From NCBI GenBank assembly GCA_902783825.1, contig CACZSJ010000047.1, positions 1 through 8,378 of the forward strand: a stretch of DNA of 8,378 bases, in the 5' to 3' direction. The stretch is from Oscillospiraceae bacterium (GTDB taxonomy: Bacteria; Bacillota; Clostridia; Oscillospirales; Oscillospiraceae). Numbering within the stretch: the stretch's first letter is position 1; each line of letters starts with the position of its first letter. Positions 1 to 5,957 of this stretch are shown piece by piece. The notes under the pieces were generated by a model, which saw only the letters and a list, made by a program, of their open reading frames with translations, ran no database searches and was not told where the DNA came from. Position numbers and translations under genes: made by a program.

Positions 1-11
1 ACCTCTTTTGG

Positions 12-87
<76 letters not shown>

Positions 88-107
88 GTATGCAATTGAG
101 CTTAAGT

Positions 108-136
108 ATAATAACACAGCCACGGCGCTTCGTCAA
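108..136 (-). promoter_or_regulatory. Sigma-A type promoter of the tRNA-fMet gene
   Basis: On the minus strand, TTGACG (131-136) is followed by exactly 17 bases and then TATTAT (108-113). These match the -35 and -10 consensus at 5 of 6 positions each with optimal spacing. Predicted transcription start is near 101, giving a short 5' leader of roughly 13 bases before the tRNA begins at 87. It is the only near-consensus vegetative promoter I see in the window, as expected for a highly expressed stable RNA. It should be read by the primary sigma factor encoded just upstream. Confidence 0.85.
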
Positions 137-295
137 GCCCTGAAAACAAATTTTCCGGTAGAGGGGGGAATTGTTCGAATTCCGGTCCGGTCTAACGCCG
201 GTGGGCGGCAGGGAAGGAAGAGAGGGAGGCGCTACCACGACCGCGGGCAGGCGAGTGCTGGGAGAAAGCCCATAGAAAACGCCGGAAACAAGCAG

Positions 296-331
296 AAAGC
301 GCCGGACAGCGGCAAGGCTGCCCGGCGCTTT
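296..331 (-). terminator. Intrinsic terminator after the second sigma gene
   Basis: A 15-bp inverted repeat (296-310 with 317-331, one G-U pair on the minus strand) closes a 6-base loop, starting 18 bases after the stop codon of the 386-residue sigma gene. The core of the stem is GCGCCGG/CCGGCGC with AAA/TTT at its base. The T run is better on the plus strand (six T, 329-334) than on the minus strand, where the tail is CTTTCTGCTTGTTT. The hairpin may therefore work in both directions. No plus-strand gene is visible to use it, so I assign it to the sigma operon. Confidence 0.7.
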
Positions 332-348
332 TTTGCCAGTCGGGGCGG

Positions 349-1509
349 TCAATTCAAGAAATCTCGCAGCTTTTTTGAGCGGCTGGGATGTCGCAGCTTG
401 CGCAGGGCCTTGGCCTCGATCTGCCGGATGCGCTCCCGGGTGACGTCAAACTCCTTGCCCACCTCTTCCAGTGTGCGGGGGCGGCCGTCCGTGATGCCGA
501 AACGCAGTTCCAGCACCTTCTTCTCCCGCTCGGTCAGGGTACATAGCACCTCTTCCAGCTGCTGACGCAGCAGAACCAGGCTGGCCGCTTCAGCAGGCTC
601 GTATGCGCTCTCGTCGGGGATAAAGTCTCCCAGGTGAGAATCCTCCTCTGCGCCGATTGGCGTCTCCAGAGAAATGGGATCCTGCGCAATTTTCAGAACC
701 TCCCGCACCTTTTCCACCGGTAGACCCATTTCCTGGGCGATTTCCTCCACAGTGGGATCCCGATGCAGCTGAGATTGCAGCTGCCGGGAGGCGCGGATGG
801 TCTTGTTGATGGTTTCCACCATATGTACGGGAACGCGGATGGTGCGTCCCTGGTCGGCGATGGCACGGGTGATGGACTGGCGGATCCACCAGGTGGCGTA
901 GGTGGAGAACTTGTAGCCCTTGGTATGGTCAAACTTTTCCACTGCCTTGAGCAGGCCGACATTGCCCTCTTGCACCAGGTCCAGCAGCTGCAGATTCCGA
1001 CCCAGATAGCGCTTGGCGATGGAGACCACAAGGCGCAGATTCGCCTCGATCATGCGCCGACGGGCGTCCTCATCGCCATTGGCAACACGAATGGCCAGCG
1101 CCATCTCTTCCTCAGGCGTCAGCAGGGGAACCCTGCCCATGTCCTTGAGGTACATGCGTACCGAGTCGTCGGTAGCGAAGCTGTCCATGAGGGCTTCGGC
1201 ATCAGAGAGCTCCTCTTCGGAGAGCTCCTCTACCTTGGCAAGATCTTCTCCGTCCGGGGACAGCTCGTCCATGGACGGCAGGGCGTCCTCTCCTTCTTCT
1301 TCGCCGCCGGGGTCATGCGCCTCATAGGGCTTGTCCGGCTGCGGGTCTACCCAGGCACCGTCGTCTTTGCTCGCGGCCGGCGCCTTGCGCCGTCTGGGCC
1401 GGGGCAATTCCATCTCCGCCTGGGAGGCGATATCGCTGATAGAGGCTTCCTCCAGCAGTCTGTCTGCCAGGCTCTCCAACTGTTCTTGCGTGTAGTCTTT
1501 TGCTTCCAT
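349..1509 (-). CDS. RpoD-like primary-type sigma factor paralogue lacking region 1.1
   Basis: A 386-residue sigma-70 factor that would direct core RNA polymerase to promoters. Region 1.2 starts near residue 113. Regions 2.1-2.4 follow at about 152-225 and keep QEGN (180-183), which in RpoD contacts the beta' coiled coil, and YATWWIRQ (204-211), which melts the -10 element. Region 3.0 holds H229 and E232. The region 3.2 finger is DSHLGDF (290-296). Region 4.2 ends with the recognition helix VTRERIRQIEA (356-366). From residue 113 on it is about 82% identical to the upstream RpoD by hand count (48 differences in 274 positions). Residues 41-112 are 40 shorter than in RpoD: region 1.1 is replaced by a Pro/Asp/Glu-rich linker. 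The ATG has only a weak ribosome binding site (GGGA 6 bases away; a better G run lies 14 away). It follows rpoD by 94 bases. It is not an ECF, SigB/F/G or SigH type; a group 2 sigma is the nearest label. Confidence 0.93.
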   Translation of the reverse strand: MEAKDYTQEQLESLADRLLEEASISDIASQAEMELPRPRRRKAPAASKDDGAWVDPQPDKPYEAHDPGGEEEGEDALPSMDELSPDGEDLAKVEELSEEELSDAEALMDSFATDDSVRMYLKDMGRVPLLTPEEEMALAIRVANGDEDARRRMIEANLRLVVSIAKRYLGRNLQLLDLVQEGNVGLLKAVEKFDHTKGYKFSTYATWWIRQSITRAIADQGRTIRVPVHMVETINKTIRASRQLQSQLHRDPTVEEIAQEMGLPVEKVREVLKIAQDPISLETPIGAEEDSHLGDFIPDESAYEPAEAASLVLLRQQLEEVLCTLTEREKKVLELRFGITDGRPRTLEEVGKEFDVTRERIRQIEAKALRKLRHPSRSKKLRDFLN

Positions 1510-1516
1510 TCTTAGT

Positions 1517-1537
1517 CCCGTATCCCCCTCTCTGTCT
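1517..1537 (-). repeat. Relic of duplicated dnaG/rpoD junction upstream of sigma paralogue
   Basis: This 21-base stretch just before the paralogue's start codon matches 17 of 21 bases of 2890-2910, the segment before the rpoD start. Both have the form AGAnAGAnAGGGGnATAnGGG on the minus strand, with the four differences regularly spaced. In the upstream copy it is coding sequence for the last residues of DnaG plus the rpoD ribosome binding site. The likeness suggests that the duplication that made the second sigma gene began inside the 3' end of dnaG. Purine-rich ribosome-binding regions can resemble each other by chance, so this is suggestive only. Confidence 0.45.
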
Positions 1538-1579
1538 ATGCCGCAGCCGGGCCGGGCCGCCCTGGCGCGGAGTTTGGGG

Positions 1580-1597
1580 CCGCTCCCTGGGGAACGG
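1580..1597 (-). other. Hairpin between the two sigma genes, no T run
   Basis: A 7-bp stem (1580-1586 with 1591-1597, one G-U pair on the minus strand) and a 4-base loop lies 7 bases after the rpoD stop codon. It is not followed by a T run (the minus-strand continuation is CCCCAAACTCC), so it does not look like an intrinsic terminator. It could be a 3' stabilising or processing structure between the two sigma messages, or chance in a very GC-rich spacer. Confidence 0.3.
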
Positions 1598-1603
1598 CGC
1601 GGA

Positions 1604-2884
1604 TCAATTCAAGAAATCCCGCAGCTTTTTAGAGCGGCTGGGATGGCGCAGCTTGCGCAGGGCTTTGGCTTCGATCTGCCGGATGCGCTCTCGAGTGACG
1701 TTGAATTCCTTGCCCACCTCTTCCAGCGTACGGGTGCGGCCGTCCATAATGCCAAAGCGCAGTTCCAGAACCTTCTTTTCCCGGGGGGCCAGGGTGTCCA
1801 GCACCTCCTCCAACTGCTCGCGCAGCAAGGAAAAGCTGGCGGCCTCGGAAGGCTCGGAGGCATCCTCGTCGGGAATAAAGTCCCCCAGGTGGGAGTCCTC
1901 TTCCTCGCCGATAGGGGTTTCCAGAGAGACCGGCTCCTGGGCGATTTTCAGAATATCCCGCACCTTGTCCACCGGCATGCCCATCTCCTGCGCGATTTCT
2001 TCCGCGCTGGGATCATGCCCCAACTCCTGCAGCAGCTGCCGGGAGACGCGGATGGTCTTGTTGATGGTCTCCACCATGTGAACCGGGATGCGGATGGTGC
2101 GGGCCTGATCGGCGATAGCCCGGGTGATGGCCTGACGGATCCACCAGGTGGCGTAGGTGGAAAATTTGTAGCCCTTGGTGTGGTCAAATTTTTCCACCGC
2201 TTTGATCAGACCCAGATTGCCCTCCTGGATCAGATCCAGGAACAGCATGCCCCGGCCCACGTAGCGCTTGGCAATGGAAACCACCAGACGCAGGTTCGCC
2301 TCGGTCATGCGGCGCTTGGCGTCCTCGTCCCCTTCGGACATGCGGATGGCCAGAGCCAACTCTTCCTCCGGCGTCAGCAGAGGAACCTTGCCGATCTCTT
2401 TGAGATACATGCGCACCGGGTCGTCGGTGGCAAAGCTGTCGATGAGGGCGTCGGTATCGGTGATCTCCGCCGCGGTGACTTCCTCCACCTGAGCCAGATC
2501 CTCCACCTCGGGCAGCATCTCGTCCATGGGCGGAAGCACGTCCACAGAGCCCACGTCGATGTCCACGCCGTTTTGTTCAAGCGACTCGTAAAACCTGTCC
2601 ACCAGCTCGCTGTCCAAATTCAGTTCTTCCAGCAGCTCCAGCTCCTTGGCGCTGAGACGGCCCTGTTTTTTCCCCTTGTCCAGCAGGGCGTTGAGCCGTT
2701 CCTCAGGCGTTTTGGGCGCGCCTGCCGGCTCCTCCGCCGACTCCCTGAGCTTGCCGCCGCGCTTGCGCGGCTGGGGCAGCTCTGTCTCCGCCTGGGAGGC
2801 AATATCGTTGATGGAAGCCTCCTCCAGGAGCCGGTCTGCCAAGCTTTCCAGTTCTTCTTCTGTGAAATTCATCTCATCAGACAT
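1604..2884 (-). CDS. rpoD: Primary RNA polymerase sigma factor RpoD/SigA
   Basis: The 426-residue housekeeping sigma factor gives RNA polymerase its promoter specificity for vegetative genes. All domains are present: an unusual N-terminal leader (about 1-58, with LESLADRLLEEASI); region 1.1 (about 60-110, resembling SigA: LLDKGKKQGRLSAKEL); an acidic stretch; region 1.2 from 153; and regions 2.1-2.4 with RGMLFLDLIQEGN (211-223) and YATWWIRQ (244-251). Region 3.0 (PVHMVETINK), the region 3.2 finger DSHLGDF (330-336) and region 4.2 (VTRERIRQIEA, 396-406) follow, and it ends HPSRSKKLRDFLN. The ATG overlaps the end of dnaG by 8 bases. AAGGG 5 bases upstream, inside dnaG, is the probable ribosome binding site, so translation is probably coupled. 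A second ATG four codons in has no better site. The dnaG-rpoD order is that of the conserved macromolecular-synthesis operon. Of the two sigma genes this is the standard one, because it keeps region 1.1. Confidence 0.97.
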   Translation of the reverse strand: MSDEMNFTEEELESLADRLLEEASINDIASQAETELPQPRKRGGKLRESAEEPAGAPKTPEERLNALLDKGKKQGRLSAKELELLEELNLDSELVDRFYESLEQNGVDIDVGSVDVLPPMDEMLPEVEDLAQVEEVTAAEITDTDALIDSFATDDPVRMYLKEIGKVPLLTPEEELALAIRMSEGDEDAKRRMTEANLRLVVSIAKRYVGRGMLFLDLIQEGNLGLIKAVEKFDHTKGYKFSTYATWWIRQAITRAIADQARTIRIPVHMVETINKTIRVSRQLLQELGHDPSAEEIAQEMGMPVDKVRDILKIAQEPVSLETPIGEEEDSHLGDFIPDEDASEPSEAASFSLLREQLEEVLDTLAPREKKVLELRFGIMDGRTRTLEEVGKEFNVTRERIRQIEAKALRKLRHPSRSKKLRDFLN

Positions 2885-4628
2885 CTTTACCCTTATACCC
2901 CTTTCTCTCTCTCAGACTGGCGGCCAGGGCGTTGAGATCCGCGTTGCCGGCGGCCAGCTCCTTCTGTTGGCGTATTTTCTCTATGTAATCCTGCAGGGCC
3001 TGTTCGCCCTGAGCCAGACGCTCCGGCTTTTGCAGGAGGCGGATCAGCAGGCTCATCTCCTGCTGGCTCAGCGTCTCGGACAGCAAGGCAGTGCTCACGG
3101 CCTCACCCTGCTGGAGCCGGCTTCGGATGGCGGCGTAGATATGCCCCAAAGCGGGGGAGGAGAACGCCTCTGCTTCCGGCAGGGCGGGGTTGCGGCCCAG
3201 GTCCGGATCCAGGTACAGCAGGCGGATGAGGCCTTCTTCCGCAGCGGCGGAGGCTGCGTCGGCATAGTGCAGCTCTTTTTCCGCCGGTTGAGCCTGCCGC
3301 TCGGGCCGACTTTGCCGACGCTCGTTCTCTTGACGGGCGCTGCGAAGCAGCCGCTTGCGGCGGCGTTCCACCTCGGCGGTCACCGCGTCTGTGGGGATGC
3401 CGGACAGGGAGGCCACCCGCATGGCGTAGACCTGCCGTTCCACCGGGCCGGGCAGCCGAGCCACCAGATCGGTGGCTTCCTTGAGAAACTCCACCTTCTG
3501 CTCATCCACGGACAGGTCGTATTTGTCGGTCACGGCGCGCAGTCGATAGTCCACCTGGTTCTCCGAAGCTTCGATAAGATTGCGGAAGGCGTCGGCCCCC
3601 CGGGTTTGGATGAGCTCGTCCGGATCCTTGGCCCCGCTCATCCGCAATACCTTTACCCGCAGATCCAGTTTCTCCAGGATGGTAATGGCGCGCTGGGCGG
3701 CCTTGACCCCGGCGGCATCGCTGTCGTAGGCCAGAACCACCTGGTCGGTATAGCGGGAGAGCAGGCGCGCCTGTTCGGGGGTCAGCGAGGTGCCCAAAGA
3801 GGCCACCGCCGAGTCGAATCCCGCCTGATGGAGGGAGACTACGTCTATATTGCCCTCTGAGAGGATTATATATCCGCTTTTGGATTTTTTAGCCAGATTC
3901 AAGGCGAAAAGGTTCCGGCTTTTGTTGAAGACCAGGGTTTCGGGGCTGTTGAGATACTTGGGCTCCCCGTCCCCCAGAATACGGCCGGAGAATCCGATTA
4001 CATTGCCGCGCACGTCAATGACAGGGAACATGAGCCGATCCCGAAAGGCATCGTAAAAGCCGCCTTTTTTGCCCTGCCGGACAAGGCCGGCCTCGAAGAG
4101 CTCCCGGGGGCTGTAGCCCAGCCGCTCCATGGCGTGCAGAAGACTGTCCCAGCTGTTGGGGGCAAAGCCCAGGCCGAACTGCCGTGCGGTGGCGGGGGCG
4201 ATGCGACGCCGGGCCATGTATTCTCCCGCTCGCTGGCCCTCCGGAGTAGACAGCTGCTCGTAGAAAAAGCGGGCGGCATCCCGATTGAGATTGAGCATCC
4301 GGGCACGGCGCTGGCTGTCTCGGTCGTTACTCTGCTCCGGCACGGGGATTCCTGCCCGTCTGGCCAGAAACTCCACCGCCTCGGGAAAACTGAGATTCTC
4401 GATCTCCATGATGAAGTTGATGACGCCGCCGCCCTTGCCGCATCCGAAGCAGTGATAGATCTGCTTGTCCGGCGCGACGGAGAAGGAAGGGGTTTTCTCG
4501 CTGTGGAAGGGGCACAGGCCAAACAGATTGGCGCCGCTGCGCTTGGTCAGCCGTACATAGCCGGACACCACGTCCACAATGTCGCTGCGATCCACCAGCT
4601 CGGTAATGAAACTGTCGGGAAAGGCCAA
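2877..4628 (-). CDS. dnaG: DNA primase DnaG
   Basis: Makes the RNA primers for lagging-strand synthesis at the replication fork, working with the DnaB helicase. Numbered from the TTG start (583 residues, the usual length), the N-terminal CHC2 zinc finger has C39, H42, C60 and C63. The catalytic core carries DRLMFPVID (197-205) and the TOPRIM metal-binding acids E258/D262 (SEGNIDV) and D302/D304 (AYDSDAAG). A basic linker (about 421-447) leads to the C-terminal helicase-binding domain. The common motif EGYMDV reads EGNIDV here, with the acids unchanged. Start choice: an ORF can be opened from a GTG at 4635-4637, but that codon overlaps the AGGAGG site at 4637-4642. The TTG at 4626-4628 sits 8 bases from the site and yields the family-typical start MAFPDSFITEL. 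The stop overlaps the rpoD start by 8 bases. It follows dgt by 60 bases, probably in one transcript. Confidence 0.97.
   Translation of the reverse strand: MAFPDSFITELVDRSDIVDVVSGYVRLTKRSGANLFGLCPFHSEKTPSFSVAPDKQIYHCFGCGKGGGVINFIMEIENLSFPEAVEFLARRAGIPVPEQSNDRDSQRRARMLNLNRDAARFFYEQLSTPEGQRAGEYMARRRIAPATARQFGLGFAPNSWDSLLHAMERLGYSPRELFEAGLVRQGKKGGFYDAFRDRLMFPVIDVRGNVIGFSGRILGDGEPKYLNSPETLVFNKSRNLFALNLAKKSKSGYIILSEGNIDVVSLHQAGFDSAVASLGTSLTPEQARLLSRYTDQVVLAYDSDAAGVKAAQRAITILEKLDLRVKVLRMSGAKDPDELIQTRGADAFRNLIEASENQVDYRLRAVTDKYDLSVDEQKVEFLKEATDLVARLPGPVERQVYAMRVASLSGIPTDAVTAEVERRRKRLLRSARQENERRQSRPERQAQPAEKELHYADAASAAAEEGLIRLLYLDPDLGRNPALPEAEAFSSPALGHIYAAIRSRLQQGEAVSTALLSETLSQQEMSLLIRLLQKPERLAQGEQALQDYIEKIRQQKELAAGNADLNALAASLRERKGYKGKDV
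2890..2910 (-). repeat. Parental copy of the dnaG/rpoD junction repeat
   Basis: Coding sequence for the last residues of DnaG and the ribosome binding region of rpoD. It matches 17 of 21 bases of 1517-1537 in front of the second sigma gene, at the same place relative to the start codon apart from a 2-base difference. It is listed as the putative source of the duplicated segment. Confidence 0.45.
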
Positions 4629-4636
4629 GTGCCTCA

Positions 4637-4642
4637 CCTCCT
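4637..4642 (-). promoter_or_regulatory. Ribosome binding site fixing the TTG start of dnaG
   Basis: A perfect AGGAGG on the minus strand. The in-frame GTG at 4635-4637 overlaps its last base and cannot be its start, whereas the TTG at 4626-4628 is 8 bases away. This site therefore decides the dnaG start codon. Confidence 0.85.
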
Positions 4643-4645
4643 GCG

Positions 4646-4663
4646 CGCCCCGGGCACGGGGCG
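4646..4663 (-). other. GC hairpin directly upstream of the dnaG ribosome binding site
   Basis: A perfect 7-bp all-GC stem CGCCCCG/CGGGGCG with a 4-base loop ends 3 bases before the dnaG AGGAGG. No T run follows, so it is not a terminator. Placed in the 60-base dgt-dnaG spacer, it could be an RNA processing or stability element, or could affect ribosome access together with the weak TTG start. In E. coli the spacer upstream of dnaG also holds a hairpin (a partial terminator), but homology is not implied. Confidence 0.45.
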
Positions 4664-4688
4664 GATTTTCCGAATGAACGTCAGTTGT

Positions 4689-5693
4689 TTATTTCACCGT
4701 CCAGGCGAAGGGGATAAAGAGCTGCCCGTATTTCTCCATGGCGTAGGAATCGGTCATGCCGGAGATGTAATCCACCGCGGCCCGCTCAATCCCCTCCTGA
4801 TCGGCAATGCCCCGATAATCCTCGGGCAGAGCATCGGGCCGGGCGGTATAGTAATCGTAGAGTCGCTGGAGGATACCGTCCACCTTGCTCTCCTCGCCCT
4901 TGGCCAGGGGATTGGTGTAGATTTCCTGGAACATGAAGCCCTTGAAAAAGAGGAACAGCTCCTGCATGGCGGGGGAGAGCTGCACCTGGCCCTGGCCGCT
5001 GTTGGCGATCAGGTCCCTGGCGAAGCTGTCGATCCGCTCGCTGTTGCGCCCGCCGCAGCCGTCCCGGATCTGCCGGGGCACATCCTCCTCGGTAAGCAGG
5101 CCGGCGCGGATGGCGTCGTCCAGATCGTGGTTGATGTAGGCGATCTGATCGCACAGACGCACGATGGTGGCCTCCGGCAGATCCTCCGGAGAGCCGTGGG
5201 TGTGGTGCAGGATACCCATGCGGGTCTCATAGCACAGGTTCAGCCCCCGGCCATCCCGCTCCAGCACGTCCACTACCCGAAGGCTCTGTTCATAATGCTT
5301 GAAGCCCTGGGGAAAAATCCGGTCCAGAGCTCGCTCCCCGGCGTGGCCGAACGGGGTGTGGCCCAGATCGTGACCCAGGGCCACGGCCTCGGTGAGATCC
5401 TCGTTGAGCCGCAGGGCCCGGGCCACCGTCCGGGACAGGCGGCTGACCTCCAGCGTGTGGGTCAGGCGGGTGCGATAGTGATCTCCCTCCGGCTGGAGAA
5501 AGACTTGGGTCTTGTGCTTGAGCCTGCGAAAGGACTTGGAGTGGATGATCCGGTCAATGTCCCGCTGAAAGCAGGTACGGATCTCACATTCCGGCTCCGG
5601 ACGAAGTCGGCCCCGACTGTCGGCCGACAGCAGCCCATAGGGGCCGATCAGCAGCCGCTCATCCTGTTCACGCGCCAAACGGGGGATTGCCAT
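4689..5693 (-). CDS. dgt: dGTPase-like HD-domain deoxynucleoside triphosphate triphosphohydrolase
   Basis: A 334-residue cytosolic HD-superfamily enzyme of the Dgt family, which cleaves dNTPs (dGTP in the type enzyme) to deoxynucleoside and tripolyphosphate. It shows the family signature FRRLKHKTQVF (55-65) and the HD metal site: H79 in RLTHT, H108-D109 in GHDLGH, and D182 in CDQIAYINHD, with GHTPFGHAGE (111-120) following. The length fits the short Gram-positive form rather than the roughly 500-residue E. coli Dgt. The frame stays open upstream to 5903, but the ATG at 5691-5693 is chosen because AGGAGG lies 7 bases before it and the protein then begins at the conserved N-terminus; the extra 70 residues are low-complexity and unlike the family. 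It heads the dgt-dnaG-rpoD run, a plausible coupling of dNTP supply with replication. The exact substrate is inferred from the family. Confidence 0.92.
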   Translation of the reverse strand: MAIPRLAREQDERLLIGPYGLLSADSRGRLRPEPECEIRTCFQRDIDRIIHSKSFRRLKHKTQVFLQPEGDHYRTRLTHTLEVSRLSRTVARALRLNEDLTEAVALGHDLGHTPFGHAGERALDRIFPQGFKHYEQSLRVVDVLERDGRGLNLCYETRMGILHHTHGSPEDLPEATIVRLCDQIAYINHDLDDAIRAGLLTEEDVPRQIRDGCGGRNSERIDSFARDLIANSGQGQVQLSPAMQELFLFFKGFMFQEIYTNPLAKGEESKVDGILQRLYDYYTARPDALPEDYRGIADQEGIERAAVDYISGMTDSYAMEKYGQLFIPFAWTVK

Positions 5694-5700
5694 AGCAGCA

Positions 5701-5706
5701 CCTCCT
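5701..5706 (-). promoter_or_regulatory. Ribosome binding site fixing the dgt start
   Basis: Perfect AGGAGG on the minus strand, 7 bases before the ATG at 5691-5693. It supports the 334-residue product over the longer frame reaching 5903. Confidence 0.85.
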
Positions 5707-5754
5707 GAAATCCTACTATTTGCCATATACGACGCAAAAGAGTATTTCCCTTTC

Positions 5755-5769
5755 TTTTTTCGCAAAAAA
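5755..5769 (-). repeat. T6/A6 inverted repeat in the dgt leader
   Basis: TTTTTT-CGC-AAAAAA forms a 6-bp A/T stem in an AT-rich stretch (about 5730-5790) that contrasts with the surrounding GC-rich DNA. The dgt promoter is most likely in this stretch. The best match I find is TTGCGA (-35, 4 of 6) 15 bases before TACTCT, which is too poor to call. Confidence 0.35.
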
Positions 5770-5847
5770 TTTCGCGCCTGTTTTTTACTCTGAGAAGGGC
5801 GGAAAAGCACCGGGTCTGTAACGCAGCCGAAGGAGAGGCAAAGACGG

Positions 5848-5883
5848 GCTTCCCAGCGGCGTGAAAAGCCGCCGCTGGGAAGC
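5848..5883 (-). other. 14-bp hairpin overlapping and competing with the terminator
   Basis: A perfect 14-bp inverted repeat (5848-5861 with 5870-5883) with an 8-base loop. Its right arm is also most of the stem and loop of the 5865-5892 hairpin, so the two folds exclude each other. On the minus-strand RNA the 5865-5892 hairpin is made first and this one can form only after read-through. On the plus-strand RNA the order is reversed. Confidence 0.55.
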
Positions 5884-5892
5884 GGCGGCTTT
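5865..5892 (-). terminator. Probable terminator of the hflX-yigZ transcript
   Basis: A perfect 12-bp stem (5865-5876 with 5881-5892) and a 4-base loop. On the minus strand it reads AAAGCCGCCGCT-TCCC-AGCGGCGGCTTT and is followed by one more T and then CAC. It lies 65 bases after the yigZ stop. The stem is very stable but the T run is short (four T counting those in the stem), so termination may be partial, leaving some read-through into dgt-dnaG-rpoD. Confidence 0.6.
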
Positions 5893-5957
5893 GGCACAGA
5901 CAAGATCGGGGCGCTGTGGGGAAGCGCAGAGACCGGCTTTCGTCGGGATGACTGCCT

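Noticed and set aside
167..183. GGAATT-GTTCG-AATTCC inverted repeat as operator or terminator
   Set aside because: Only 6 bp, no T run and no gene in a position to use it; it may be chance.
763..1515. 250-codon plus-strand open frame antisense to the second sigma gene
   Set aside because: Same codon-phase shadow as the antisense frame of rpoD; the likeness between the two antisense products only reflects the sigma duplication.
1538..2935. 465-codon plus-strand open frame antisense to rpoD
   Set aside because: It mirrors the codon phase of the GC-rich rpoD gene, and its product is His/Gln/Leu-rich with no family signature. The minus strand encodes an unmistakable sigma factor.
4134..5708. 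524-codon plus-strand open frame antisense to dnaG and dgt
   Set aside because: It spans two unrelated minus-strand genes and the spacer between them, and has no recognisable domain; it is an artefact of third-position GC bias.
5735..5775. Vegetative promoter for dgt (TTGCGA ... TACTCT)
   Set aside because: Only 4 of 6 -35 matches, a 15-base spacer and a poor -10; too weak to annotate, although a promoter is expected nearby.
5694..5903. 70-residue N-terminal extension of the dGTPase
   Set aside because: The extension covers the AT-rich leader and the hairpin region, lacks a ribosome binding site and has no family likeness; AGGAGG fixes the start at 5693.
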